Positions 17,476 to 27,012 of a stretch of DNA of 64,000 nucleotides are shown here, piece after piece (position 1 is the first letter of the stretch; every line of letters begins with the position of its first letter). A program made the translations under genes and the position numbers. A model generated the notes under the pieces. It saw nothing but the letters and a program-made list of their open reading frames with translations. It was not told the origin of the DNA and did no database searches. Source of the stretch: JARBUG01 sp035628915 (GTDB taxonomy: Bacteria; Bacillota; Sulfobacillia; Symbiobacteriales; Symbiobacteriaceae); the NCBI GenBank assembly GCA_035628915.1, contig DASPIW010000005.1:124001-188000 (forward strand), given 5' to 3'.

Positions 17476-19284
17476 ATGCGCGTCTTCATCAAGCTCAGGC
17501 GGTTTTGGGTGCCATACCTGTGGTGGACCCTCAGCGGCGTAGTCGCGATGGGACTCCTGACCGCCATCGGTTTGATCCGTCCGTGGCTCCTGCGGCAGCT
17601 GATCGACCGGGTCATCCGGGAAAGCCGGTTCGCAGAGCTACCCTACTGGGCGTTGGCCGTCATCGCCGTCGCGGCGGTTCGGGCGGTCTTCAACTTCGGG
17701 CGGCACTACCTGGGCCAGGTCGGCGGCCAGAACGCCACGTTCGACCTGCGCAACGCCCTTTACGACAAGCTGCAGTACTTGCACTTCAAGTTCTACGACA
17801 ACGCCAAAACCGGCGACCTCATGTCGCGGGTCACAGCCGACGTGGAGGCTTTCCGGCAGTTTATCTCCTTCGGGTTCATCAACCTGATGGATGTTGCCTA
17901 CATGACCGTCTTCAGCCTTGTCGTGATGCTCAGTATGTCCGTGAAACTGACTTTGGTGACACTGGTGACGATGCCGTTCATTCTGGTCGTGGTGCTCCGG
18001 TTTGAGCGCATCGTCCATCCCGCGTTCACCAAAATCCGGGAGGCGCTCTCGCACCTGACGACGGCCACCCAGGAGAACCTGAACGGCGTACGTACTGTCA
18101 AGTCGTTTGCCCGCGAAGGGTTTGAAGTGGATAAGTTCTCCGCCCGAAACCAGGAGTATGTGCAGACCAATCTGCATGCCACGGGCCTCTGGTCCAGCTT
18201 CTTCCCTCTGATCGAACTGCTGAGCAACCTGGCGGTGACGCTTCTGCTCTGGTACGGCGGCGCCATGGTGCTGCGGGGGGAACTGACCCTCGGCGCCCTG
18301 GTGGCTTTCTTCAGCCTGATCTGGTACTGGATCTGGCCGCTCCGTGAAGTGGGCTACCAGATCAACAACATGGTGCAGGCCATCGCTTCCGGCGAGCGGC
18401 TGGTGGAACTGCTGGAGACGCCCCGTGAGATCACTGACGGCCCCGCCTCCCGTCTGTTACCAGCAATTGTGGGCCACGTCCGGTTTGAGAACGTCACCTT
18501 CCGCTACGAATCGCCGAAGCCCGGCACCGGCGAATGGACGGAAACCTACGCCCTGGAAGGCATCAACATTGACGCCCCGCCGGGCAAGGTCATCTCCCTG
18601 CTCGGCACCACCGGCTCCGGCAAATCGACCCTGGTCGGCCTGATTCCCCGGTTTTACGATGTTACCGGCGGACGGGTCACCATCGACGGCGCCGACGTGC
18701 GCGATATCGACCTCAAAGACCTGCGCAGCGCCATCGGCATGGTGCTGCAGGAGACCTTCCTCTGGTCGGCAACCATTCGTGAGAACATCGCCTACAGCCG
18801 GCGTGACGCGACCATGGACGAGATCATCGCGGCGGCGAAACTCGCTCAGGCCCATGAGTTCATCATGGAGACGCCCCTGGGCTATGAGACGGTGGTCGGC
18901 GAACGAGGCCTCGGCCTCTCTGGCGGTCAGCGCCAGCGCATCGCAATCGCCCGGGCGATCTTGAACAACCCCCGCATACTCATTCTTGACGACGCCACGG
19001 CCTCGGTGGATATGGAGACCGAACATGAGATTCAGATCGGCCTGAAGGAACTGATGAAGGGCCGCACCACGTTTATCATCGCCCACCGGCTCTCCAGCCT
19101 CAAGCACGCCGACGAGATTCTGGTGCTGGAGTCAGGGCGCATCATCGAACGGGGCACCCATGAAGAACTGCTTGCCGCCGGCGGTGCCTACCGCTCCGTG
19201 TATGAAATCCAGTTCCAGGACCGCGAGGCGGAAGTGAGCCGCAGCCACATCGCTGCCGCTGCGGCGGACGGGGGGGAGGGGTAG
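17476..19284 (+). CDS. ABC exporter half-transporter, subunit A (degenerate Walker B)
   Basis: A 602-residue fused permease and ATPase of the lipid/drug exporter type, with six membrane helices in the first 310 residues. Walker A is GTTGSGKST, the signature is LSGGQRQR, and Walker B reads ILDDATA: the catalytic glutamate is replaced by Asp506. It is followed after three bases by its partner, which keeps the glutamate. Such pairs (TM287/288, BmrCD) form heterodimers with one active and one degenerate ATP site. Start at ATG after GGAAAGGAG. The substrate is unknown. Confidence 0.9.
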   Translation: MRVFIKLRRFWVPYLWWTLSGVVAMGLLTAIGLIRPWLLRQLIDRVIRESRFAELPYWALAVIAVAAVRAVFNFGRHYLGQVGGQNATFDLRNALYDKLQYLHFKFYDNAKTGDLMSRVTADVEAFRQFISFGFINLMDVAYMTVFSLVVMLSMSVKLTLVTLVTMPFILVVVLRFERIVHPAFTKIREALSHLTTATQENLNGVRTVKSFAREGFEVDKFSARNQEYVQTNLHATGLWSSFFPLIELLSNLAVTLLLWYGGAMVLRGELTLGALVAFFSLIWYWIWPLREVGYQINNMVQAIASGERLVELLETPREITDGPASRLLPAIVGHVRFENVTFRYESPKPGTGEWTETYALEGINIDAPPGKVISLLGTTGSGKSTLVGLIPRFYDVTGGRVTIDGADVRDIDLKDLRSAIGMVLQETFLWSATIRENIAYSRRDATMDEIIAAAKLAQAHEFIMETPLGYETVVGERGLGLSGGQRQRIAIARAILNNPRILILDDATASVDMETEHEIQIGLKELMKGRTTFIIAHRLSSLKHADEILVLESGRIIERGTHEELLAAGGAYRSVYEIQFQDREAEVSRSHIAAAAADGGEG

Positions 19285-19287
19285 CTC

Positions 19288-21183
19288 ATGGCATCCGGCG
19301 AAATTCGCACCGCCCGCGAGCTGCACCACCGGCGCAAGCCCGCGGCCGGCAAAAACGCAGAGCGCTTCCACTATAAAGAAGAGATGGTCTTCGAAAAGCC
19401 GCTCGACTGGAGCCAGATCGGGCGGATGGGCGCCTTCCTGCTCCCTTACATGCGAACACTCCTGCTCGGAACACTGATGATGTTCCTGGCCGTGGTGACC
19501 CGGCTGGCCGTGCCGTGGCTGATCGCCCTGGCAATTGACATCGTGCTGGCCGACCAGCCCAGGGTCACGTTTCTGACGGCCTGGATGATCAAGTACGACC
19601 GGCTGGTTCGCCTCAATTGGCTGGTGGGCATCATGGCCGGTGTGCACCTCATCAACTGGGGCGCCAACTTCCTGCGCATCCGACTGACGAACTGGGTGGG
19701 CCAAAAAGCCCTGTACGACCTTCGCCAGACGCTGTTCAAGCATGTACAGACCCTCAGTTTCCGTTTCTTCGACACCCGCCCTGCCGGCTCGGTGCTGGTC
19801 CGCATCATTAACGACGTCAACGCCCTGCAGGACCTTTTCACCAACGGCATCGTCTCGCTGCTGCAGGACGTCCTGATGCTCGTTGGCATCGTCATCATCA
19901 TGCTGTCGATGAACGTGCCCCTGGCGCTGGTCTGCTTCATCTTCCTGCCCTTCGCCTTCGGCTTCACCGGGCGCCTGCGCATGCGGATTCGCCGCGGCTG
20001 GCAACTGGTGCGCATCAAGCAGTCGCGCCTGACGGCCCACATTGCGGAGGCGATTGCCGGTATTCGGGTGACCCAGGCCTTCCACCAGGAAGAAGAGAAC
20101 AAGGACTTCTTCCAGGACATGAACGCGGATAACCGCTGGCACTGGATGTCCGTCCAGCGGCTCAACGCCTGGTTCCACCCCATTATTGAGCTGATGAGCG
20201 CCGTCGGCACCATGGTCGTCTACTGGTACGGCACGCAGGTGCTGCGCAGCGGCGCCATGACCGTCGGCGGACTGGTAGCCTTCGTGACCTACATCGGCCA
20301 GTTCTGGGAGCCGATCATGCGGCTGACCAACCTGTATGGCAACATCCTGGTGGCGACGGCGTCCAGCGAGCGCATATGCGAGTACCTCGATACCCGGCCG
20401 ACGGTGCCCGAGGCCGGCGAGGCCCAGGAGCTGCCGCCCATTTCCGGGCGGGTCGAACTGGACGATGTGGTCTTTGCCTACGAGGAAGGCCGCACGGCAC
20501 TGGACGGCGTCAGCCTGACCATCGAGCCGGGCCAGACGGTGGCTCTGGTGGGACACACCGGCGCCGGCAAGACCTCGATCATTAACCTGCTCTCCCGGTT
20601 CTATGACGTGAACAGCGGCGCCGTCCGCATCGACGGGCACGATCTGCGGGACGTGACGCTCCAGTCGCTCCGCTCACAGATCGGCATCGTCCTGCAGGAT
20701 ACTTTCATTTTCTCCGGCACCATCATGGAGAACATTCGCTTCGGCCGGCTCACCGCCAGCGATGACGAGGTCATCTCCGCGGCCAAGGCTGTCCGCGCTC
20801 ATGAGTTCATCATGCGGATGCCGCAGGGGTATCAGACGGAAGTCAAGGAGCGGGGCGCCCGCCTCTCCATGGGCGAGCGTCAGCTGATCTCGTTCGCCCG
20901 GGCCCTGCTGGCAGATCCCCGCATTTTGATTCTCGACGAGGCCACGGCGTCCATCGACACGCAAACCGAACTGCTGATCCAGGATGCGCTGGCCCGACTG
21001 CTCAAGGGCCGGACATCCTTCGTCATCGCGCACCGGCTCTCGACCATCCGCAGGGCCGACCGGATCATCGTGCTGGACCACGGCAAGATCATCGAGCAGG
21101 GCAACCACGAACAGCTCATGGCCCGGCGCGGCGTCTATCACGGCCTGATTCATGCCCAGTTCAAATTCTTCGAGTCCGCGTAG
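19288..21183 (+). CDS. ABC exporter half-transporter, subunit B (canonical Walker B)
   Basis: A 631-residue permease-ATPase. An N-terminal charged extension of about 45 residues precedes six membrane helices. Walker A is GHTGAGKTS, Walker B is ILDEATAS with catalytic Glu551, and the signature is LSMGERQ, which departs from LSGGQ. Together with the partner's intact signature and missing glutamate this gives one complete composite ATP site (this Walker B with the partner's LSGGQ) and one degenerate site, as in known heterodimeric exporters. Multidrug or lipid export is likely. Confidence 0.9.
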   Translation: MASGEIRTARELHHRRKPAAGKNAERFHYKEEMVFEKPLDWSQIGRMGAFLLPYMRTLLLGTLMMFLAVVTRLAVPWLIALAIDIVLADQPRVTFLTAWMIKYDRLVRLNWLVGIMAGVHLINWGANFLRIRLTNWVGQKALYDLRQTLFKHVQTLSFRFFDTRPAGSVLVRIINDVNALQDLFTNGIVSLLQDVLMLVGIVIIMLSMNVPLALVCFIFLPFAFGFTGRLRMRIRRGWQLVRIKQSRLTAHIAEAIAGIRVTQAFHQEEENKDFFQDMNADNRWHWMSVQRLNAWFHPIIELMSAVGTMVVYWYGTQVLRSGAMTVGGLVAFVTYIGQFWEPIMRLTNLYGNILVATASSERICEYLDTRPTVPEAGEAQELPPISGRVELDDVVFAYEEGRTALDGVSLTIEPGQTVALVGHTGAGKTSIINLLSRFYDVNSGAVRIDGHDLRDVTLQSLRSQIGIVLQDTFIFSGTIMENIRFGRLTASDDEVISAAKAVRAHEFIMRMPQGYQTEVKERGARLSMGERQLISFARALLADPRILILDEATASIDTQTELLIQDALARLLKGRTSFVIAHRLSTIRRADRIIVLDHGKIIEQGNHEQLMARRGVYHGLIHAQFKFFESA

Positions 21184-21306
21184 TCCGCGACCACGAACTT
21201 ATGACGCTACGAGACCGTATAGGTATATAGGGTCTGCGTGGGGCAGGGGCCAGCCCCTGCCCTATTGCACACAAAGGAAATCAGAGGAGAGGGAGGGGAT
21301 TGGTGC

Positions 21307-21597
21307 TTGCAGTGGCTCTTCGTCACCATCGCAGTGGCCTTTGCCGGCTGGGCCATGTGGCGCGGCTACGAGGCGTACTCGTTCCGGAGGCTCCTTTCCA
21401 CGTTGGACGGGCCGATCACTGAAGCGAACCTGCGCCGCCTGCTGGACCGCCTGGCCACGCATAACGTCCCCAACGCCCCGCAGTATTGGGACCAACTGCG
21501 CGCCCTTGAAGTCCGGGTGGCGAACGCCCGGGGCGTCAGCCCTGGCCTGAAAGCGGAGTACAGGGCCCTGATTGACGCCAAAGCCACAAACTACTAG
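21307..21597 (+). CDS. Small membrane-anchored hypothetical protein
   Basis: A 96-residue protein with one N-terminal membrane helix (WLFVTIAVAFAGWAMW) and a charged cytoplasmic domain (ITEANLRRLLDRLATH). I do not recognise a family. TTG 21307 is chosen because GAGGGAGGGG lies nine bases before it; the frame is open upstream to 21238, but those codons include the ribosome site. It is followed after 86 bases by a GGDEF protein gene and may be cotranscribed with it. Confidence 0.6.
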   Translation: MQWLFVTIAVAFAGWAMWRGYEAYSFRRLLSTLDGPITEANLRRLLDRLATHNVPNAPQYWDQLRALEVRVANARGVSPGLKAEYRALIDAKATNY

Positions 21598-21683
21598 CGA
21601 CTCGGAATTTTCCAGGCAGGAAAGTGCAACCGCTCCGAGAATCCGTATGGTACGCACTGTACGGAGGGTGGGGGCGGTTGTTT

Positions 21684-23204
21684 ATGCGGCGGGTCACCGG
21701 ACAACTGAAGGTACTGCCGCTGGTGCTGGCCGGTGTGGGTGTGTATGAGGCTGCCTCGGTGCTCTACCTCCTGCTCAACCAGGAGAAGGTCTGGGCCCAG
21801 AATCCGGCGTGGGGCATCGCCGTGGTCAAGTTTCTGATTGCACTGGGCTCCCCGGTCCTGCTGGGGTATTTCTGGCGGAAATCCCGACCGGCGCGCCGGG
21901 TGTTGCGGGTGGCGGACTGGTTTGGCGCTGGGATCATCGCCTACTCGGTGGTCTGGACGGGCTGGGCGCTGCACGAATTTCTCGCAGAGGGGCGCCTGGG
22001 TTCGCTTGGCCTGCTGCTCCTGCCTTACGGCTGGTCCGCCTGGGGGGTGATCGGCACCGGGCTGTTCATCGTCGGGACGGTCGATCTGTCGCGGGAACTC
22101 TCGTCGGAGTGGCGGGAGCGGCAGCGGCTCGAAGCGCTCATGGACTTCACCCATCGCATTACCAGCCTCGACTACCAGACGATCCTCAATGAGGCGGTCA
22201 GACATCTGCATCAGCTGTTGGAGGCCGACGCCTGCGTGCTGTACCTCTGGAACGAGGACGAGCAGGTGCTGGTGCCCGTGGCCGGGCAGCACGACCCGGC
22301 GGTCTATCCGGCGGCTTACGTGCAGCGCATGATGAGCTTCAAGTGCCCCATGGGCTTCGGCATTACCGGCTGGGTCATGCAGTCGGGTCAGCCCTACATT
22401 TCCGGCGATGTCATGCGCGACAGCCGCTCGCAGGCGGTACCCGGGTGGAGCCGGGACGAGAAATCGAGCTTGCTGGCGCCCATTCAGATCGAAGGGCGGC
22501 GCCTCGGCGTTGTCCGGCTGACCCGCCAGGGGTTGAACATGTTCAGCCAGGATGATCTCGACCTTGCCCTGTCCTTCGCCAGCCAGGCCGCCCTGGTCAT
22601 TGAGCACGGGCGAATCGTCAAAGAGCTCTCGGAACTGTCGATCACTGACAACATGACGGGTCTGTACAACGCCCGCCATTTCAACCATGTCCTGCACGTG
22701 GAGATTGCCCGGGCCGACCGGAGCAAACAGCCGCTCTCCCTGGTGATGATCGATTCCGATTCGCTCAAACGGCTGAACGACCTGCGGGGACATCAGCGGG
22801 GCGACGACCACATCCGGCGCATCGGGCGGGTGCTGCGGCAGAATATCCGGCTGTCCGACTACGCCTTCCGGTACGCCGGCGATGAGTTCCTGCTGCTGCT
22901 GCCCAACACGGGCGCTGCCGAGGCGCTGGCCGCCGCCGAACGAGTCCGGATGCTGATTGAAGAGAACGATTCCGAGGATGATGTGCCCGTCACTGTGAGT
23001 ATTGGCGTCGCGGTCTACCCGCTTCACGCGGCTGACGCCGAGAGCTTTCTCTCTGTGGCCGACCGGGCGATGTATGAATCGAAGCGTTCGGGCAAGAACC
23101 GGGTAACGACGGCTGAGAGCGTGCTTTCCCAGCCAGACTCTTTGCCGGAGGGCGAAGAGACGGGCGGTGAGCAATACACGGCAAGACTACGGGAGGTAGA
23201 CTGA
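21684..23204 (+). CDS. Membrane GAF-GGDEF diguanylate cyclase (AGDEF variant)
   Basis: About 506 residues: four to five membrane helices to residue 145, a short coiled linker, a GAF-like sensor domain (about 165-320), and a GGDEF domain. The active site reads RYAGDEF at about 396-402, with alanine for the first glycine, a variant known from active cyclases. An RLSD inhibitory I-site lies five residues before it. It should make cyclic di-GMP at the membrane under control of a GAF ligand. ATG 21684 has GGAGGGTGGGG upstream; GTG 21624 has no usable spacing. Confidence 0.85.
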   Translation: MRRVTGQLKVLPLVLAGVGVYEAASVLYLLLNQEKVWAQNPAWGIAVVKFLIALGSPVLLGYFWRKSRPARRVLRVADWFGAGIIAYSVVWTGWALHEFLAEGRLGSLGLLLLPYGWSAWGVIGTGLFIVGTVDLSRELSSEWRERQRLEALMDFTHRITSLDYQTILNEAVRHLHQLLEADACVLYLWNEDEQVLVPVAGQHDPAVYPAAYVQRMMSFKCPMGFGITGWVMQSGQPYISGDVMRDSRSQAVPGWSRDEKSSLLAPIQIEGRRLGVVRLTRQGLNMFSQDDLDLALSFASQAALVIEHGRIVKELSELSITDNMTGLYNARHFNHVLHVEIARADRSKQPLSLVMIDSDSLKRLNDLRGHQRGDDHIRRIGRVLRQNIRLSDYAFRYAGDEFLLLLPNTGAAEALAAAERVRMLIEENDSEDDVPVTVSIGVAVYPLHAADAESFLSVADRAMYESKRSGKNRVTTAESVLSQPDSLPEGEETGGEQYTARLREVD

Positions 23205-23207
23205 TTC

Positions 23208-23693
23208 ATGGATTTTTTTGACCGCTACTCCTTCATCGTGATCAGCCTTGCATTGATCGCCTTGGGCACCGTGTTTGCCTTCCTGACCGCATACGGGACG
23301 GTTGTGGGCACGGTGACCTTCCTGGTGGGCTCCGCCTTCATCGTCTTCTGGGTGGTGGCCCGGCGGGGCGCCCTGACGCCCGTAAATCCAGCCAAGCGCA
23401 TCCGGCGCGGCCGCACCAGCACGCGGCCCGTCGTCGTTTGCTTCTACCATGACTTCAACTTCGGCAGCCTGGTCTCCCGGGCGTTCACGTGGAAGGCCGA
23501 GCGCGAGCAAAAGGGCCACTGCGATTTCATTTACATAGACGCCTACCACCGGGAAGCCCCGCCCGTCATGGCGGAGTACGAGGCCGAAGTCGGCGATTGG
23601 CTGCTCTTTGACGCGGCTGGAAACCTCGTGGAGAAGTGCGGGTCGATCTCCATGGAAAAGATTGAGGTGCTGCGCAAGCGTGCGGCACAATAG
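23208..23693 (+). CDS. Membrane-anchored hypothetical protein with thioredoxin-like tail
   Basis: A 161-residue protein. Two hydrophobic helices occupy residues 8-50. The C-terminal domain alternates strands and helices (RPVVVCFYHDFNFGS, CDFIYIDAYHREAPP, DWLLFDAAGNLVEKC) in the order of a thioredoxin-like fold, but no CxxC pair is present. Function unknown. It starts three bases after the GGDEF gene, so it belongs to that transcript. Confidence 0.6.
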   Translation: MDFFDRYSFIVISLALIALGTVFAFLTAYGTVVGTVTFLVGSAFIVFWVVARRGALTPVNPAKRIRRGRTSTRPVVVCFYHDFNFGSLVSRAFTWKAEREQKGHCDFIYIDAYHREAPPVMAEYEAEVGDWLLFDAAGNLVEKCGSISMEKIEVLRKRAAQ

Positions 23694-23710
23694 GGTTGAG
23701 GTGAGTCTCC

Positions 23711-24367
23711 ATGCAATTTGCTGACCTGGCCGAGTTGGTTCGGGCGCGCCGCTCGATTCGGAAGTACCGGCCGGATGAGGTGCCCGATGAGCTGCTGGTC
23801 AGGGCGATCGACCTGGCGACCTGGGCGCCCAACGGCGGCAACCGGCAGCCCTGGCAGTTCTGGGTGGTCAAAAACCGGGATGTGATCGGCCGGATGGCCG
23901 ACGCGGTCGATGCCCGCAGCCGCCTGATGGCTTCGTGGCCTGAAGCCGATGCCTACCGGGAAGATGCGGACCGGTGGGTGCGGGTGGGCGCCTTCTTCCG
24001 CAACGCTCCTGCCTGTATCGCGGTGATGGTGGGCGGCTACGAGTCGCTGACCGACAAGCTGCTGAAGGCCCGGGGCGCCGACGACGACCCCAGTGCCCGT
24101 GAAATGGCCGAGTGGCGCCGTTTCGGCTCATCGCGCATGCAGACCATCGGGGCGGCGGTGCAGAACCTGCTGTTGGCCCTCTACCAACAGGGGCTGGGCG
24201 CCTGCTGGATGGCCGGCCCCCAGCAGGCCAAGGGCGAGATTGAGGCGATTTTGGGCGTGCAGGAAGGCTGGGAGTTTGTCGCCCTGATTCCCGTGGGCTG
24301 GCCCGCAGAGGAGAAAGCCGGGGCGCCCCGCAAGCCGCTGGACGAAGTAATCACGTGGGTCAGGTAA
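23711..24367 (+). CDS. Nitroreductase-family FMN oxidoreductase
   Basis: A 218-residue flavoprotein of the nitroreductase family. The N-terminal FMN-binding RRSIRKYRPDEVPDELL and TWAPNGGNRQPW are typical, as is GAAVQNLLLALYQQGLGACWM before the C-terminal strand. Such proteins reduce nitro groups, quinones or enones with NAD(P)H in the cytosol. It follows the previous gene by 17 bases and ends before a terminator. Confidence 0.85.
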   Translation: MQFADLAELVRARRSIRKYRPDEVPDELLVRAIDLATWAPNGGNRQPWQFWVVKNRDVIGRMADAVDARSRLMASWPEADAYREDADRWVRVGAFFRNAPACIAVMVGGYESLTDKLLKARGADDDPSAREMAEWRRFGSSRMQTIGAAVQNLLLALYQQGLGACWMAGPQQAKGEIEAILGVQEGWEFVALIPVGWPAEEKAGAPRKPLDEVITWVR

Positions 24368-24372
24368 TACAT

Positions 24373-24404
24373 GAAAAAGGCAGGGGCTGATCCCCTGCCT
24401 TTAC
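24373..24404. terminator. Bidirectional rho-independent terminator
   Basis: Stem AGGCAGGGG / CCCCTGCCT with AAAA before and TTTACTTT after, between the nitroreductase gene and the convergent acetyltransferase gene. Confidence 0.8.
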
Positions 24405-24481
24405 TTTCTGCCACATTTGCCCGCGTGCCAGGACAGGCCCTGCCCCTCAATGCCCGAGCGTAAATGGAACATGCAACAGCA

Positions 24482-25426
24482 TTACATCGTCTTCGAGCAC
24501 TTATACATTCCAGGCATGTACACATACCCGAGCTTCCGGTTGATCGCCAGCATGGGCGCGTTACGGGAGTCGCTGCCCGTCTTGGTCCACTTCGCGCCGT
24601 ACCGCCTGGCGGCGCGGAAGAGCAGCACCTTGACCGCCAGGGCGATGCCCCGGCCCCGGTAGTCGCGGTCCACGCCCGTAAAGCGGGTGTTCACGTTGCC
24701 GCTCTTGGGGTTGCGCGCGGCCGCCGTGAGACCCACCGCCCTCTCCCCATCGACCGCGACGATAAACAGGTCGCGGGGGCAGAGCTCGTGCTCAAGGAAG
24801 TCCTTCCGCCACTCCTCGAAAGGCGGGAACGGCTCGTCCTCGCAGCCCGGCTCGTCGGCGTTGGCTGCCTTCTGCATCGCCCAGACGGAACGCTCCAGCT
24901 CCTCGTCGTGTGGATCGGCCATGGTCATGAACCGGATGCCCTCCGCCTCCAGGCGGGTAACCTCCCCTGCGAACGGCGCCTCATCGAACGCCTCCAGATC
25001 AAGCTGTGCACCGAAGTGATGGCCCTCTTCCACGTAGCCGCGGTGAACCACAAAGGAGAGCCACTCGGGGTGGTCATCCCGAAACTCGCACTGAAACCGG
25101 CGGGCGCCCCGCTCCCGTGCCCAGCCCTCCAGCGCTGCCAGCAGGGCCGACCCAACGCCCTGCTCCCGCCGCTCCGGGTCGACCACCACCCGAATGGCAA
25201 AGTCGCCCGGGTCGTCGTAGGGCATCCGCTGGACCCAGCCGTAACCCACAGCGTACCCGGAGGGATCCGTCGCCACAAGCCGGAGCCGGAGCCCATCGGC
25301 CGGGAAGGCCCCGTCGCCGGCCGCGATGGCCTCGACGGACGTGGGGTCCCAGCCCGCTGTGTTGGCCATTTCGGCGATGCGCTGGTAATCATCCGGTGCG
25401 ATCGAGGGACGGAGCGCGAATGTCAT
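24482..25426 (-). CDS. GNAT N-acetyltransferase, tandem domains
   Basis: About 314 residues with two GNAT domains. The first is complete, with the acetyl-CoA loop RREQGVGSALLAALEGWARE. The second has a similar strand pattern and DRDYRGRGIALAVKVLLFR, followed by RNAPMLAINRKLGY, a sequence common to the double-GNAT subfamily related to mycothiol synthase and streptothricin acetyltransferases. The acceptor is unknown. ATG 25426 has GAGGTG upstream. Confidence 0.85.
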   Translation of the reverse strand: MTFALRPSIAPDDYQRIAEMANTAGWDPTSVEAIAAGDGAFPADGLRLRLVATDPSGYAVGYGWVQRMPYDDPGDFAIRVVVDPERREQGVGSALLAALEGWARERGARRFQCEFRDDHPEWLSFVVHRGYVEEGHHFGAQLDLEAFDEAPFAGEVTRLEAEGIRFMTMADPHDEELERSVWAMQKAANADEPGCEDEPFPPFEEWRKDFLEHELCPRDLFIVAVDGERAVGLTAAARNPKSGNVNTRFTGVDRDYRGRGIALAVKVLLFRAARRYGAKWTKTGSDSRNAPMLAINRKLGYVYMPGMYKCSKTM

Positions 25427-25445
25427 AAGCAGCACACCTCATTCC

Positions 25446-26267
25446 CTATGCAGGACTGTAATCACCCCGGCACAGGCCGGGCTTGCCTTCAAAGATGCAC
25501 TCGCGCAGGGCGCCGCTCTCCCGCATGCGGGCAGCCGCCTTCTGCTGGTGTCCTTCGTTCCAGGGGAAGACCTTGGGCAGGTCCTGCAGCCGAATCGCCG
25601 GCGTCAGCCGGAAGAACCGCTCCAGCAGCCGGACCGCCGCATCGCGCGTCGGAATCTCCGTGCCTCCCTCCACGACTTCCGGGTAGAACCGCGGGAACAG
25701 GTCCCAAATGTTCGCGATGGAGTTACCACCTTGCGTCCCGGACTTGACGATCAACATCGCCTCATCGACCTGATCGAGCGCCTTATCGAGCGCCCGGCGC
25801 ATCTCCCGGGTGCCGTCGGTCAGCTTCTGCTGGAGGGTCCGCGTATCGGTGGGTCCATACTCCCGCAAATACTGCACCGACTTGACCGCCAGCTCCTGGA
25901 GGCGGACCCGCTCGCCCAGCGCTGCCAGGTCATCATCAAGGTCGCCGGTGTTGCCGGTCAGGGCGTACATGACCGTCAGCCACTCCCGGGAGACCAGGGT
26001 GGGCTTTGAGCCGACTACCTTGCCGTAGTAGGCGTCGCGGGTGGCCGCGAACCGGTCCTTCCAGCCCCACATCCAGTCCCAGCGCTTACCATCGCTGTCG
26101 GTGTTCAGTGCCGGGAACAGCGCCGGCAGCAGCTCATTGCCGGGCGTGAACGGCCAGACCATGCCGACCTGCTCCACGGCGGCCCGGCACTCTTCATAGG
26201 TTGATATGGAGCCCGGGGGCAGCAGCGCTTCCCGGGCCTTTCGTATCTCATTCAGCGTGATTTGCAT
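25446..26267 (-). CDS. AlkZ-related protein, putative
   Basis: A 273-residue soluble protein. WGWKDRFAATRDAYYGKV, then SREWLTVMYALTG, and a helical region with YLREYGPTDTRTLQQKL recall the AlkZ-related proteins that are distant relatives of the YcaQ/AlkZ DNA glycosylases; the winged-helix-like GPTDTRTL segment fits that group. ATG 26267 was chosen because GAAGGGG precedes it; the open frame continues upstream without a ribosome site. An AlkA-type glycosylase gene lies less than 1 kb away, which would suit a repair function. The assignment is from memory of family patterns and is moderate at best. Confidence 0.55.
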   Translation of the reverse strand: MQITLNEIRKAREALLPPGSISTYEECRAAVEQVGMVWPFTPGNELLPALFPALNTDSDGKRWDWMWGWKDRFAATRDAYYGKVVGSKPTLVSREWLTVMYALTGNTGDLDDDLAALGERVRLQELAVKSVQYLREYGPTDTRTLQQKLTDGTREMRRALDKALDQVDEAMLIVKSGTQGGNSIANIWDLFPRFYPEVVEGGTEIPTRDAAVRLLERFFRLTPAIRLQDLPKVFPWNEGHQQKAAARMRESGALRECIFEGKPGLCRGDYSPA

Positions 26268-26543
26268 GATGCCGGCCCCTTCCGGTGATGCCTCAATGTT
26301 CCGATGTACATCTGTTCCGTCTTTTGTATTTGCTTTCCTGCTGCCGGACATACTACTCCCGGCGGGCAGGAAGCCCAGCGTCGGCGGACCCTGGAAATTC
26401 TTCTGAATATCTTGGGGTAAGATATCAAACCGAAACCGGGCTTTTCTCGTTTTAGGGTGTACAAGGAGTTTGGCGCAGTTATAACCGGAGTCCAACCACC
26501 CGCCATGTTCCATGTAGACAAGGTTTATGGGAGTGAATCGCCT

Positions 26544-26831
26544 ATGTGGTCACGAGGCTCAAAGCGGCGCCGTCCGACCCCACCGCGGGGCCCGGGGCGT
26601 TATTGGAATGGGCGGGCGGCAGGACCGGGGCACCATCCCGCCGGGGCACAGGCCGCTCAGCCTCAGTCCCGCACGGGGTCGCCGACCTGGCGGCGGCTTC
26701 GCCAGCGCATCCGGGCCTTGTGGCGGTGGGTCATTGTCCGGCGGCTGCGCGGGTGGCTGGGTGGGAGCCGCCCCGAGGTCAGTGCCGAACTCTGCGAGGT
26801 CAAGCAGTTTCCCCAGAGCCGCTGGCCCTGA
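26544..26831 (+). CDS. Small basic hypothetical protein, doubtful
   Basis: A 95-residue reading frame with ATG eight bases after GGGAGTG. It is rich in arginine, proline and tryptophan (WRRLRQRIRALWRW) and ends in a less biased segment (RPEVSAELCEVKQFP). No family is recognised. It fills an otherwise empty gap between the AlkZ-related and AlkA-type genes. Three frames are open here because of high GC, so it may not be real. Confidence 0.3.
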   Translation: MWSRGSKRRRPTPPRGPGRYWNGRAAGPGHHPAGAQAAQPQSRTGSPTWRRLRQRIRALWRWVIVRRLRGWLGGSRPEVSAELCEVKQFPQSRWP

Positions 26832-27012
26832 GGCGCCAAATCCGGCCCGGTAAAGCGAAAATTTGGCGCGCAGACAGACATCGAAACGTTCGGTGTCTGT
26901 CTTGTCGCGTCTCTTGGCGCACTGCGGGCCCGGTGAGTTCAGCCCCCGGAAAAAAGGGCGGCGGACGGCCTGCCGCCGAATAGATCAGTATTCTGATGCC
27001 AGGAGGGTCACT

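Noticed and set aside
26296..26316. LexA-box-like sequence upstream of the AlkZ-related gene
   Set aside because: GAACAGATGTAC has only one good half-site of the Bacillus SOS box and repeats GTTCC directly rather than as an inverted pair.
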